Source: JBDKTK01 sp039680225 (lineage in GTDB: Bacteria > Desulfobacterota > Syntrophia > Syntrophales > UBA4778). From it: 9,348 nt of DNA. The notes beneath the pieces were generated by a model that saw nothing but the letters and a program-made list of their open reading frames with translations, ran no database searches and was not told the DNA's origin. Both the position numbers and the translations under genes were made by a program. The DNA lies in assembly GCA_039680225.1 (NCBI GenBank), contig JBDKTK010000292.1, positions 1-9,348 of the forward strand. The letters are read 5' to 3'. Shown here one piece after another: positions 1 to 5,511 of the stretch. The stretch's first letter is position 1; the number at the start of each line of letters is the position of its first letter.

Positions 1-106
1 GGTCGAACTCACCTGTCGCCGCTCCGGCCTTGGCAATGGCGCTGGTGATCTTCTCCGGATTGAACGGATCTAAACGCCCGTCCCTCTTACGAATAGTATC
101 TTGCAT
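1..106 (-). CDS. Ribonucleotide reductase, N-terminal ATP-cone fragment (probably anaerobic class III NrdD), partial
   Basis: The minus strand opens with ATG at 106-104 and stays open to the window edge, giving 35 residues. The start MQDTIRKRDGRLDPFNPEKI, followed by a helix rich in Ala and Lys, matches the ATP-cone domain that senses ATP/dATP at the N-terminus of many ribonucleotide reductases. NrdR also has an ATP-cone, but behind a zinc ribbon, so an N-terminal cone argues for the reductase itself. The wording around AGAATGEFD-like residues (here AKAGAATGEFD) is most like class III NrdD. Class I NrdA and B12-dependent NrdJ remain possible because the catalytic part is outside the window. 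A run of six G (minus strand, 117-112) lies 5 nt before the ATG and can act as ribosome binding site. The gene is divergent from miaB, and two NrdR-like operators lie upstream of it, which supports the assignment. Confidence 0.75.
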   Translation of the reverse strand, partial: MQDTIRKRDGRLDPFNPEKITSAIAKAGAATGEFD

Positions 107-160
107 GAATTCCCCCCGGTTTTTTCACGAAGAAAAAAAGAATATGAAATAGAATACAAA

Positions 161-176
161 GCCCAATATGTTGTGG
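161..176. promoter_or_regulatory. NrdR box 1 (operator candidate)
   Basis: The core CAATATGTTG (164-173) matches the NrdR-box core CWATATATWG at nine of ten positions and is nearly palindromic. NrdR is the zinc-ribbon/ATP-cone repressor of ribonucleotide reductase genes and binds paired boxes. This site lies about 55 bp upstream of the reductase start and would cover the -10 of the candidate nrd promoter. The assignment rests on motif match and on the second box 32 bp away. Confidence 0.65.
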
Positions 177-193
177 CTGTTAAATAATCACAA
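165..193 (-). promoter_or_regulatory. Candidate sigma70-type promoter for the nrd gene
   Basis: On the minus strand TTGTGA (193-188) and CATATT (170-165) are separated by 17 bp, each matching four of six consensus positions. Transcription would start near 158, giving a leader of about 50 nt. The first NrdR box overlaps the -10, as expected for a repressor site. The hexamers are weak, so this is a candidate only. Confidence 0.35.
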
Positions 194-208
194 TACAATA
201 TATTGTGC
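193..208. promoter_or_regulatory. NrdR box 2 (operator candidate)
   Basis: The core CAATATATTG (196-205) is a perfect palindrome and a full match to CWATATATWG. It is separated from box 1 by a 16-bp linker. The 32-bp distance between matching points is three helical turns, which is the spacing reported for NrdR box pairs, so both would sit on the same DNA face. It lies immediately upstream of the candidate nrd -35 element. Confidence 0.75.
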
Positions 209-294
209 AAGAGAAAATATTAACGGGGGGCAGGGTTTTTTTAATATCTTCCAAGTTATTGATTTTTCGAGAAATCTCCGGGTTTAAATATTAG

Positions 295-323
295 TTGACG
301 AGGCGTTGCGCTATATATTAATT
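295..323 (+). promoter_or_regulatory. Candidate promoter for miaB operon
   Basis: TTGACG at 295-300 is a good -35 hexamer (five of six). The AT-rich stretch from 312 to 323 offers -10 hexamers: TATTAA at 316-321 (15-bp spacer) or TTAATT at 318-323 (17-bp spacer). The leader to the miaB start would be about 25-35 nt. The position directly upstream of the first gene of the unit supports it, but the exact -10 is not settled. Confidence 0.45.
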
Positions 324-344
324 ACACTCAAAAATACAGTATTC

Positions 345-357
345 AGGACGCCATTTG
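345..357 (+). promoter_or_regulatory. Ribosome binding site and TTG start of miaB
   Basis: AGGA at 345-348 precedes the TTG at 355-357 by 6 nt. No ATG or GTG near this point would keep the conserved YIKTFGCQ N-terminus, so the site decides for a TTG start. Confidence 0.7.
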
Positions 358-1698
358 AAACAAAAAAGCTTTTATATCAAAACCTTCGGCTGCCAGATCA
401 ACGTGCATGACTCGGAGCAGATCGCGGAACTCCTGATAAGACAGGGTCTTAAGCCTGTAAAGGACGCGAAGCGGGCCGATCTGATAATCGTGAATACCTG
501 CAGTATCCGGGAAAAAGCGGAGCAAAAGGCGATCAGCGAGGCCGGAAAGCTCCTTAAGCGGGCAAAGCCGGGACTGATAATGGGAATCGGCGGCTGCATG
601 GCCCAGAAAGAGGGCTCGCGCCTGCTCAGAAAACTCAACGGGCTCGATTTCGTCTTTGGGACCCAGGCGATCGGGAGAGTCCCTGATTTAGTCCGCAGGG
701 TCCAGGAGGGGGCAGACTTCATAGTCGATACCAGCCTGAACGGGAACGCTGAATCAATAGGCATCCTCGCTATCCCCGGGCAGAAAACCAGCGCTTTCGT
801 CAGCATAATGCAGGGCTGCGATAATTATTGCGCCTTCTGCGTCGTCCCCTATCTCCGGGGAAGGGAGATAAGCCGCGACATGCAGGGGGTCCTGGACGAA
901 ATAAGGAGCCTTGCCGGCAACGGGATCAGGGAGGTCACCCTCCTCGGCCAGAATGTGAATTCATACGGCAAATCCTTCGGCCGGGAAGGCGGATTTTCCG
1001 CCCTTCTGAGGCAGATAGGGCAGATTGACGGGATCGAGCGGGTCCGGTTCACGACATCCCACCCGAAAGACCTTGCGGAAGACATAATGTTTTGCTTTGC
1101 AGAGATAGAAAATCTTTGCGAACATATCCATCTGCCTGTACAATCAGGGGCCGACAGGGTTCTTGAGAAGATGAACCGCCGGTACACGTCGGGCGATTAC
1201 CTGGCAAAGGTAGAGAAGTTAAGGGAGATTTGCCCGGGTATTTGCATAACGACGGACATTATCGTGGGTTTCCCCGGCGAGACGGAAGAGGACTTCGAAA
1301 AAACGCTGGAGCTCATGAGGAAGATCCACTTCGACGGGGCTTTTTCTTTCAAATACTCGGACCGGCCCGGGACGGCGGCGGAAAAGCTGGAAGGGAAGAT
1401 AAGCGACTCGGTGAAGGGCAGAAGGCTGAAGGTCCTCCAAGCCCTTCAGGACATGCACACCCTGGAGAGGAACCGGGAGTTGGAAGGCGGCATACAGCAG
1501 GTCATTGTTGAAGGCGCCAGCAAGAATTCCGGAAGCGATATGATGGGCAGGACACGGACAAACAGGATCGTGAATTTCCCGGCGGAACCGCACTTGATCG
1601 GAAGCACGGTTTCAGTTAGGATAACCCAGGCATATCTGCACTCCTTGAGGGGCGAAATGCTCTCAGAAAGAGAGGTTTTTCAATGTTGCTGCAAATGA
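355..1698 (+). CDS. miaB: tRNA-2-methylthio-N6-dimethylallyladenosine synthase MiaB
   Basis: MiaB is a radical-SAM methylthiotransferase that adds the 2-methylthio group to i6A at position 37 of tRNAs reading UNN codons. All 447 residues of the family layout are present. The N-terminal UPF0004 domain carries the three cysteines of the auxiliary cluster: C13 (FGCQ), C49 (NTCS) and C81 (GGCM). The radical-SAM motif is C155-x3-C159-x2-C162 (QGCDNYCAFCVVPYLRGRE). SAM-barrel motifs TSHP (234-237), HLPVQSG (259-265) and IVGFPGET (303-310) follow, with a TRAM domain over about 375-440. NTCSIREKAEQK and the overall length favour MiaB over RimO or MtaB. The start is TTG at 355, with AGGA at 345-348 six nt upstream; homologues begin at the same place (YIKTFGCQ soon after Met). 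It is the first gene of a unit with the BFN and DUF3553-like genes, and its 3' end overlaps the BFN gene by 16 bp. Confidence 0.95.
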   Translation: MKQKSFYIKTFGCQINVHDSEQIAELLIRQGLKPVKDAKRADLIIVNTCSIREKAEQKAISEAGKLLKRAKPGLIMGIGGCMAQKEGSRLLRKLNGLDFVFGTQAIGRVPDLVRRVQEGADFIVDTSLNGNAESIGILAIPGQKTSAFVSIMQGCDNYCAFCVVPYLRGREISRDMQGVLDEIRSLAGNGIREVTLLGQNVNSYGKSFGREGGFSALLRQIGQIDGIERVRFTTSHPKDLAEDIMFCFAEIENLCEHIHLPVQSGADRVLEKMNRRYTSGDYLAKVEKLREICPGICITTDIIVGFPGETEEDFEKTLELMRKIHFDGAFSFKYSDRPGTAAEKLEGKISDSVKGRRLKVLQALQDMHTLERNRELEGGIQQVIVEGASKNSGSDMMGRTRTNRIVNFPAEPHLIGSTVSVRITQAYLHSLRGEMLSEREVFQCCCK

Positions 1699-2183
1699 AA
1701 GTATCAGGTCTGACGATAGATCCCCTGACCAACACGCCCATTGTCATTTTGAAGGACATGGAGGACAAGCGGGCGCTACCGATCTGGATCGGCCTGTTCG
1801 AGGCAAGCGCCATCGCCACCGAACTGGAGAAGATAAGTTTCTCGCGGCCGATGACCCACGATCTGATGAACGAGCTGCTGAAGAACCTTGACATACAGGT
1901 CACAATGATAGAGATCAACGATTTGAAGGATAACACCTTTTTTGCCATGATCCACCTGCTCAAGAACGCCAACGCCATCAAGGTGGATTCGCGCCCGAGC
2001 GACGCCATAGCCCTGGCATTAAGGGCGAATGCCCCGATCTTTGTCGATGAGAAAGTGATCGATAAATCGCGCAGCATCGATTTCGCCAAAAAATCGATCA
2101 GCGTAGACGACGTAAAAAAAGAGAAGCTGAAGGACTTCCTGGAAAACCTGTCCATGGAGGACTTCGGCAAATACAAGATGTGA
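1683..2183 (+). CDS. Bifunctional nuclease family protein (BFN/DUF151)
   Basis: This 166-residue protein fits the BFN (DUF151) family, whose plant and some bacterial members have DNase/RNase activity. In most bacteria its role is unassigned. The hallmarks are the opening MKVSGLTIDPLTNTPIVIL (residues 5-23), the segment RALPIWIGLFEASAIA (29-44) and the conserved DSRPSDAIALALR (about 101-113). The C-terminal tail is helical and charged, as usual for the short single-domain members; no UVR domain is present. The ATG at 1683 has GAGG at 1672-1675 seven nt upstream. A second ATG at 1695, overlapping the miaB stop as ATGA, is a less likely alternative. The 16-bp overlap with miaB and the 4-nt gap to the following gene suggest a translationally coupled operon. 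Identity with the family is clear; nuclease activity is inferred. Confidence 0.88.
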   Translation: MLLQMKVSGLTIDPLTNTPIVILKDMEDKRALPIWIGLFEASAIATELEKISFSRPMTHDLMNELLKNLDIQVTMIEINDLKDNTFFAMIHLLKNANAIKVDSRPSDAIALALRANAPIFVDEKVIDKSRSIDFAKKSISVDDVKKEKLKDFLENLSMEDFGKYKM

Positions 2184-2187
2184 AGTT

Positions 2188-2412
2188 ATGAAGGAGGAAG
2201 TGAGGAGGCTATACCTGAAGACAGGAGACCAGGTGATCCACCTCAGATTTCCGGAATGGGGTTTTGGTGTTGTAACGGAGGAGTGGAACTCCCACGTGCT
2301 GGGAGGCATCTCCCACGTTAAAATAATTTTCAGGGATGGTCACACCAGGGTATTTGACAACAACTTTGCGAACTCCTGTTGCTGTTACTACGCAGGGATC
2401 AGACGGTGCTGA
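2188..2412 (+). CDS. Small DUF3553-like protein, Cys-rich C-terminus
   Basis: This 74-residue ORF starts 4 nt after the BFN stop, so it is probably translated by coupling. Its own upstream sequence has no strong Shine-Dalgarno motif, and a GGAGG-rich stretch lies inside the first codons instead. The core GDQVIHLRFPEWGFGVV (residues 13-29), followed by HVKIIFRDGHTRVF (43-56), has the pattern of small SH3/Tudor-like DUF3553 domains. The end CCCYYAGIRRC resembles the CCYYAGIRR ending I associate with proteobacterial members. Four cysteines (C64, C65, C66, C74) cluster at the C-terminus and could bind metal, though this is speculation. There is no signal peptide or membrane segment. The function is unknown; a role in binding nucleic acid or RNA polymerase, by analogy with CarD-like Tudor folds, is inference only. 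The GC content, the coupling and the recalled family ending argue that it is a real gene. Confidence 0.7.
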   Translation: MKEEVRRLYLKTGDQVIHLRFPEWGFGVVTEEWNSHVLGGISHVKIIFRDGHTRVFDNNFANSCCCYYAGIRRC

Positions 2413-2431
2413 TTCTCTGAATATTTCTGTC

Positions 2432-2508
2432 GCCACTGAAGCACGCAGAAAAAAGCGTGAATAACTCGGTCGGGAGAATATTCTCGCTTTTTATGTGCTT
2501 TGAGTGGC
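2432..2508. repeat. 77-nt imperfect inverted repeat (long hairpin)
   Basis: The two arms pair in blocks. GCCACT (2432-2437) pairs with AGTGGC (2503-2508). AAGCAC (2439-2444) pairs with GTGCTT (2495-2500). AAAAAGCG (2450-2457) pairs with CGCTTTTT (2485-2492). GAATA (2459-2463) pairs with TATTC (2479-2483). That makes 25 pairs with small bulges and a 15-nt loop. It fills most of the gap between the DUF3553-like gene and xerC. The size exceeds a normal terminator, so it may be a small palindromic or MITE-like insertion as well. Confidence 0.7.
2450..2492 (+). terminator. Candidate Rho-independent (possibly bidirectional) terminator after the DUF3553-like gene
   Basis: The inner part of the long hairpin has an A-tract, a GCG-containing stem (AAAAAGCGtGAATA against TATTCtCGCTTTTT, one T-T mismatch), a 15-nt loop and a T-tract. 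This is the shape of an intrinsic terminator, 38 nt past the stop at 2412. The stem is not very GC-rich, so its strength is uncertain. It separates the miaB unit from xerC and hslVU. Confidence 0.5.
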
Positions 2509-2531
2509 ATTACTATTTTTAAAGCTCGGCC

Positions 2532-3470
2532 ATGTTAAAAGAGACGATCCGCGAATTTGAGAAACACCTGGGGGTGGAGAAGAATTTTTCCCCTCACACG
2601 TTAAAGAACTACCTGGTGGACCTGAGGCAGTTCCAGGCGTACCTGGAAGAAAACAAAATCGGGCCGGGACTAGCGGACATTGGGCCTGCCGTAATCAGGG
2701 CCTTTCTCGGCACATTGTACCAGCAGGGGATCCGCAAGGTGAGCGTCTCGCGCAAGGTGGCCACGCTCAGGACGTTTTTCCGGTTCCTGCTGAAGAGGGG
2801 ATACGTTAAGTTCAACCCCGCGGAAATGGTCCAGGCGCCCAAAGCGGAAAAGCACCTGCCGGGATTTCTCTCCGTGGACGAGATATTCTCGATGCTGGAT
2901 GGACATTTTTCCGGGGACGTGTTCGGCCTCAGGGACAAGGCCATTCTTGAGCTGCTTTACTCGACCGGGGTGCGGGTGAGCGAGTTGACCGGCTTGAATG
3001 CGGAGGATTTCGACTCCGCGAGGAGCCTGATCAGGGTCCGCGGCAAAGGCAAGAAGGAGAGGATAGTCCCCGTCGGGGAAAAAGCCCTTGTCTCGCTCAG
3101 GACATATGGCGAGAAAAGAAAAGAGCACCTGTTCGGGGCGCGCGCCGGGGACGTTTTTCCGGAACCCGTTTTTATCAACCGCTTCGGGAAAAGGCTGACC
3201 GACCGCAGCGTGCGCCGGATACTTGACAGGTATGTCGCCGCTACGGGGCTCATGAAAAAGCTCGGCCCGCATTCCCTGCGCCACTCGTTCGCGACGCACC
3301 TGATGGAAGCCGGCGCGGACCTCCGTTCGGTGCAGGAACTGCTGGGACACGAGAACCTCTCGACGACCCAGAAATACACGACCCTGGGCATGGGCAAGCT
3401 GATGGATGTTTACGACAAGGCCCACCCCCGTGCGGGTTCGGCCGCGAAGCTGCCGGGCAATAAAAAATAG
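2532..3470 (+). CDS. xerC: Tyrosine recombinase XerC
   Basis: XerC is one of the two recombinases that resolve chromosome dimers at dif with FtsK. The 312 residues comprise an N-terminal SAM-like core-binding domain (about 1-95) and a catalytic domain (about 108-300). All catalytic positions are visible: R148 (STGVRVSEL), K172 (RGKGKKER), H247 and R250 (HSLRHSFATH), H273 (LLGHENLSTTQ) and the nucleophile Y282 (QKYT). The ending KLMDVYDKAHPRA is typical of XerC, and the position directly before hslVU repeats the xerC-hslV-hslU order seen in Firmicutes and other phyla, so this is the housekeeping enzyme and not a phage or integron integrase. XerD cannot be wholly excluded from sequence alone. 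The ATG at 2532 lacks a good Shine-Dalgarno motif; no better in-frame start lies nearby. The gene ends 11 nt before hslV. Confidence 0.88.
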   Translation: MLKETIREFEKHLGVEKNFSPHTLKNYLVDLRQFQAYLEENKIGPGLADIGPAVIRAFLGTLYQQGIRKVSVSRKVATLRTFFRFLLKRGYVKFNPAEMVQAPKAEKHLPGFLSVDEIFSMLDGHFSGDVFGLRDKAILELLYSTGVRVSELTGLNAEDFDSARSLIRVRGKGKKERIVPVGEKALVSLRTYGEKRKEHLFGARAGDVFPEPVFINRFGKRLTDRSVRRILDRYVAATGLMKKLGPHSLRHSFATHLMEAGADLRSVQELLGHENLSTTQKYTTLGMGKLMDVYDKAHPRAGSAAKLPGNKK

Positions 3471-3481
3471 AAGGTGACCGG

Positions 3482-4057
3482 ATGAAAATGAGAGGCACGA
3501 CGATAATTGCCGTCAGGCATAACGGGAAAGTGGCCGTTGCCGGCGACGGCCAGGTGACGCTTGATACGACAATAATGAAGCACAGCGCCAGGAAAGTGCG
3601 CAGGCTTTTCAACAACCAGGTTATAGTAGGTTTTGCGGGGGCGACGGCGGATGCGTTTACCCTGTTCGACAGGTTCGACCAGAAGCTCGAGCAATTCAAC
3701 GGCAACCTGCTGAGGGCCGCCGTCGAACTGACGAAGGACTGGCGGACGGACAGGGTCCTGCGCCATCTCGAAGCGCTGATGATCGCCGTGAGCAGGGACT
3801 ACTCCCTGATCATCTCCGGCAACGGCGACGTCCTGGAATCGGACGACGGCGTGCTGGCGATCGGTTCGGGCGGCCCTTACGCGCTCGCTGCGGCAAGGGC
3901 CCTCATGAGGCACTCCGGACTTGACGCGCGCGGCATTGTCGAGGAGTCAATGAGGATTGCCTCCGGCATCTGTGTCTACACCAACGAGAACGTGACTGTC
4001 GAAGAACTGGACATGGAGGCCGAGCCGGAACCCAGGCCGGCAAAAACCCACAGGTAA
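3482..4057 (+). CDS. hslV: ATP-dependent protease subunit HslV (ClpQ)
   Basis: HslV is the threonine protease that forms the double hexameric core of the HslVU cytoplasmic protease. The catalytic threonine is T6: MKMRG is the short propeptide and TTIIAVRHNGKVAVAGDGQVT follows, with the conserved GDGQVT at about 20-25. MKHSARKVRRLF, FAGATADAFTLFDRF, and AIGSGGPYALAAARAL match the family. The protein has 191 residues, slightly longer than the roughly 175-180 of many members, because of an acidic and proline-rich tail (MEAEPEPRPAKTHR) beyond the usual NENVTVEEL end. A common Gly after GQVTL is Asp here (GQVTLDTTIMK). The ATG at 3482 has AGGTG at 3472-3476 five nt upstream; ATG at 3488 would give only MRG before the threonine and is the alternative. 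It is 35 bp from hslU. Confidence 0.95.
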   Translation: MKMRGTTIIAVRHNGKVAVAGDGQVTLDTTIMKHSARKVRRLFNNQVIVGFAGATADAFTLFDRFDQKLEQFNGNLLRAAVELTKDWRTDRVLRHLEALMIAVSRDYSLIISGNGDVLESDDGVLAIGSGGPYALAAARALMRHSGLDARGIVEESMRIASGICVYTNENVTVEELDMEAEPEPRPAKTHR

Positions 4058-4092
4058 ATTTTTTTTAATTGAGGTATGTGGAAGGATAAAAA

Positions 4093-5487
4093 ATGTCTGA
4101 GAACCTGACTCCGAAACAGATCGTTTCGGAACTCGATAAATACATAATCGGCCAGGGCGACGCCAAGCGGGCCGTCGCCATCGCATTGCGCAACAGGTGG
4201 CGGCGCCAGAACGTCCCCAAAGAGCTCATGGACGAGATCTCGCCGAAGAACATAATCATGATCGGCCCCACCGGCGTCGGCAAGACCGAGATCGCCCGCC
4301 GTCTGGCCAAGATCGACAATTCGCCGTTTATCAAGCTGGAGGCCTCCAAGTTCACGGAAGTGGGATACGTGGGCAGGGATGTCGAGTCCATGGTCCGCGA
4401 CCTTGTCGACCTGTCGATCAATATGGTCAAGTCCGAAGAGAAAGAGAAAGTGAAAGCGCGGGCCGGCGAGTTTGCCGAGGAGAGGATCCTCGACCTGCTC
4501 CTGCCGCCCCCCTCGCATCCGGGCAGGATCGATGCCCGCGGGCATGACGAGATCGCGGAAGATTCCAGGATAGAGATAGTCTCCGCGGCGGGCCGCGAGG
4601 AATCGACGCGCGAGAAGATCAGGAAACTGCTCAGGCAGGGCAAATTCAACGACCGCCTGGTGGAAGTGGAAGTTTCGGAGAGCACGGCCGCCTCGATGCC
4701 CATGATCGAGATTTTCTCGTCCTCGGGGGTTGAAGACATGGGCCTGAACATACAAGACAGGCTGGGCAACATCTTCCCGCAAAAGAAGAACCGGCGGAAG
4801 GTGAAGGGGCCCGAGGCAATGGAACTCCTCATCCAGGAGGAATCCCAGCGCCTCGTGGACATGGACAAGGTCAACAAGATGGCGATCGAGAGGGTGGAGC
4901 AGTCCGGCATTATATTCCTCGACGAGATAGATAAAATAGTCGGCAGCGAATCGCCGCACGGCCCGGACGTCTCGCGGGAAGGAGTCCAGAGAGACCTCCT
5001 CCCCATTGTCGAGGGCTCGACGGTGAATACGAAGTACGGAATGGTGAAGACCGATCACATCCTGTTCATAGCGGCCGGCGCCTTCAGCTCGACAAAGCCG
5101 TCGGACCTCATCCCCGAGCTCCAGGGCAGGTTCCCCATCAGGGTCGAACTGGACTCGCTGGGCAGGGATGATTTCATCCGCATCCTTCAGGAGCCCAGCA
5201 ACGCGCTGCTCAAGCAGTACACGGAAATGCTGGCGACCGAGGACGTGAAGATTGTTTTCCAGGATGATGCCATCGCGGAGATAGCCGAAGTTGCGGCAAT
5301 GGTAAACGAGAAAACCGAGAATATCGGGGCCCGGAGGCTTTACACTATTCTTGAGCGGCTGCTCGACGAGATCTCCTTCGACGCGCCGGACATGGGCGGC
5401 AGGGAGATTGCCATAGATGCGGAATACGTAAGGGAGCGGCTGTTGGATATAGTCGAGGATGAGGACCTTACGAGATACATTCTTTAA
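4093..5487 (+). CDS. hslU: ATP-dependent protease ATPase subunit HslU (ClpY)
   Basis: HslU is the AAA+ unfoldase that feeds substrates to HslV. The 464 residues show Walker A GPTGVGKT (58-65), the pore loop GYVGRD (91-96), an inserted I-domain (about 105-240), Walker B IIFLDEID (273-280), the arginine-finger region ELQGRFPIR (342-350, R346) and sensor 2 NIGARRL (410-416). The C-terminus EDLTRYIL is the conserved tail that docks into HslV pockets to activate it, so the HslVU pair should be functional. The start LTPKQIVSELDKYIIGQ is the family standard. A GGAAGGA motif precedes the ATG at 4093. The gene ends 24 nt before argB, so expression together with the arginine genes is likely, but a heat-shock-type promoter was not recognised upstream. 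Confidence 0.97.
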   Translation: MSENLTPKQIVSELDKYIIGQGDAKRAVAIALRNRWRRQNVPKELMDEISPKNIIMIGPTGVGKTEIARRLAKIDNSPFIKLEASKFTEVGYVGRDVESMVRDLVDLSINMVKSEEKEKVKARAGEFAEERILDLLLPPPSHPGRIDARGHDEIAEDSRIEIVSAAGREESTREKIRKLLRQGKFNDRLVEVEVSESTAASMPMIEIFSSSGVEDMGLNIQDRLGNIFPQKKNRRKVKGPEAMELLIQEESQRLVDMDKVNKMAIERVEQSGIIFLDEIDKIVGSESPHGPDVSREGVQRDLLPIVEGSTVNTKYGMVKTDHILFIAAGAFSSTKPSDLIPELQGRFPIRVELDSLGRDDFIRILQEPSNALLKQYTEMLATEDVKIVFQDDAIAEIAEVAAMVNEKTENIGARRLYTILERLLDEISFDAPDMGGREIAIDAEYVRERLLDIVEDEDLTRYIL

Positions 5488-5511
5488 TACAGTTTTTGAA
5501 GGGGAAGGATC

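Noticed and set aside
120..138. TTTTTTC/GAAAAAA inverted repeat in the nrd leader
   Set aside because: Only A-T pairs apart from one G-C, with a short loop; too weak to call a terminator or riboswitch.
2474..2485. GAGAATATTCTC palindrome as a possible dif/Xer site near xerC
   Set aside because: A dif site is about 28 bp with two 11-bp arms and a 6-bp centre; this is a 12-bp palindrome inside the larger hairpin and does not resemble dif.
4023..4070. GC-rich CCGG repeats followed by a T-run after hslV as a terminator
   Set aside because: The stem is only about 4-5 bp, lies within the hslV coding end and is not adjacent to the T-run; hslV and hslU are expected to be co-transcribed.
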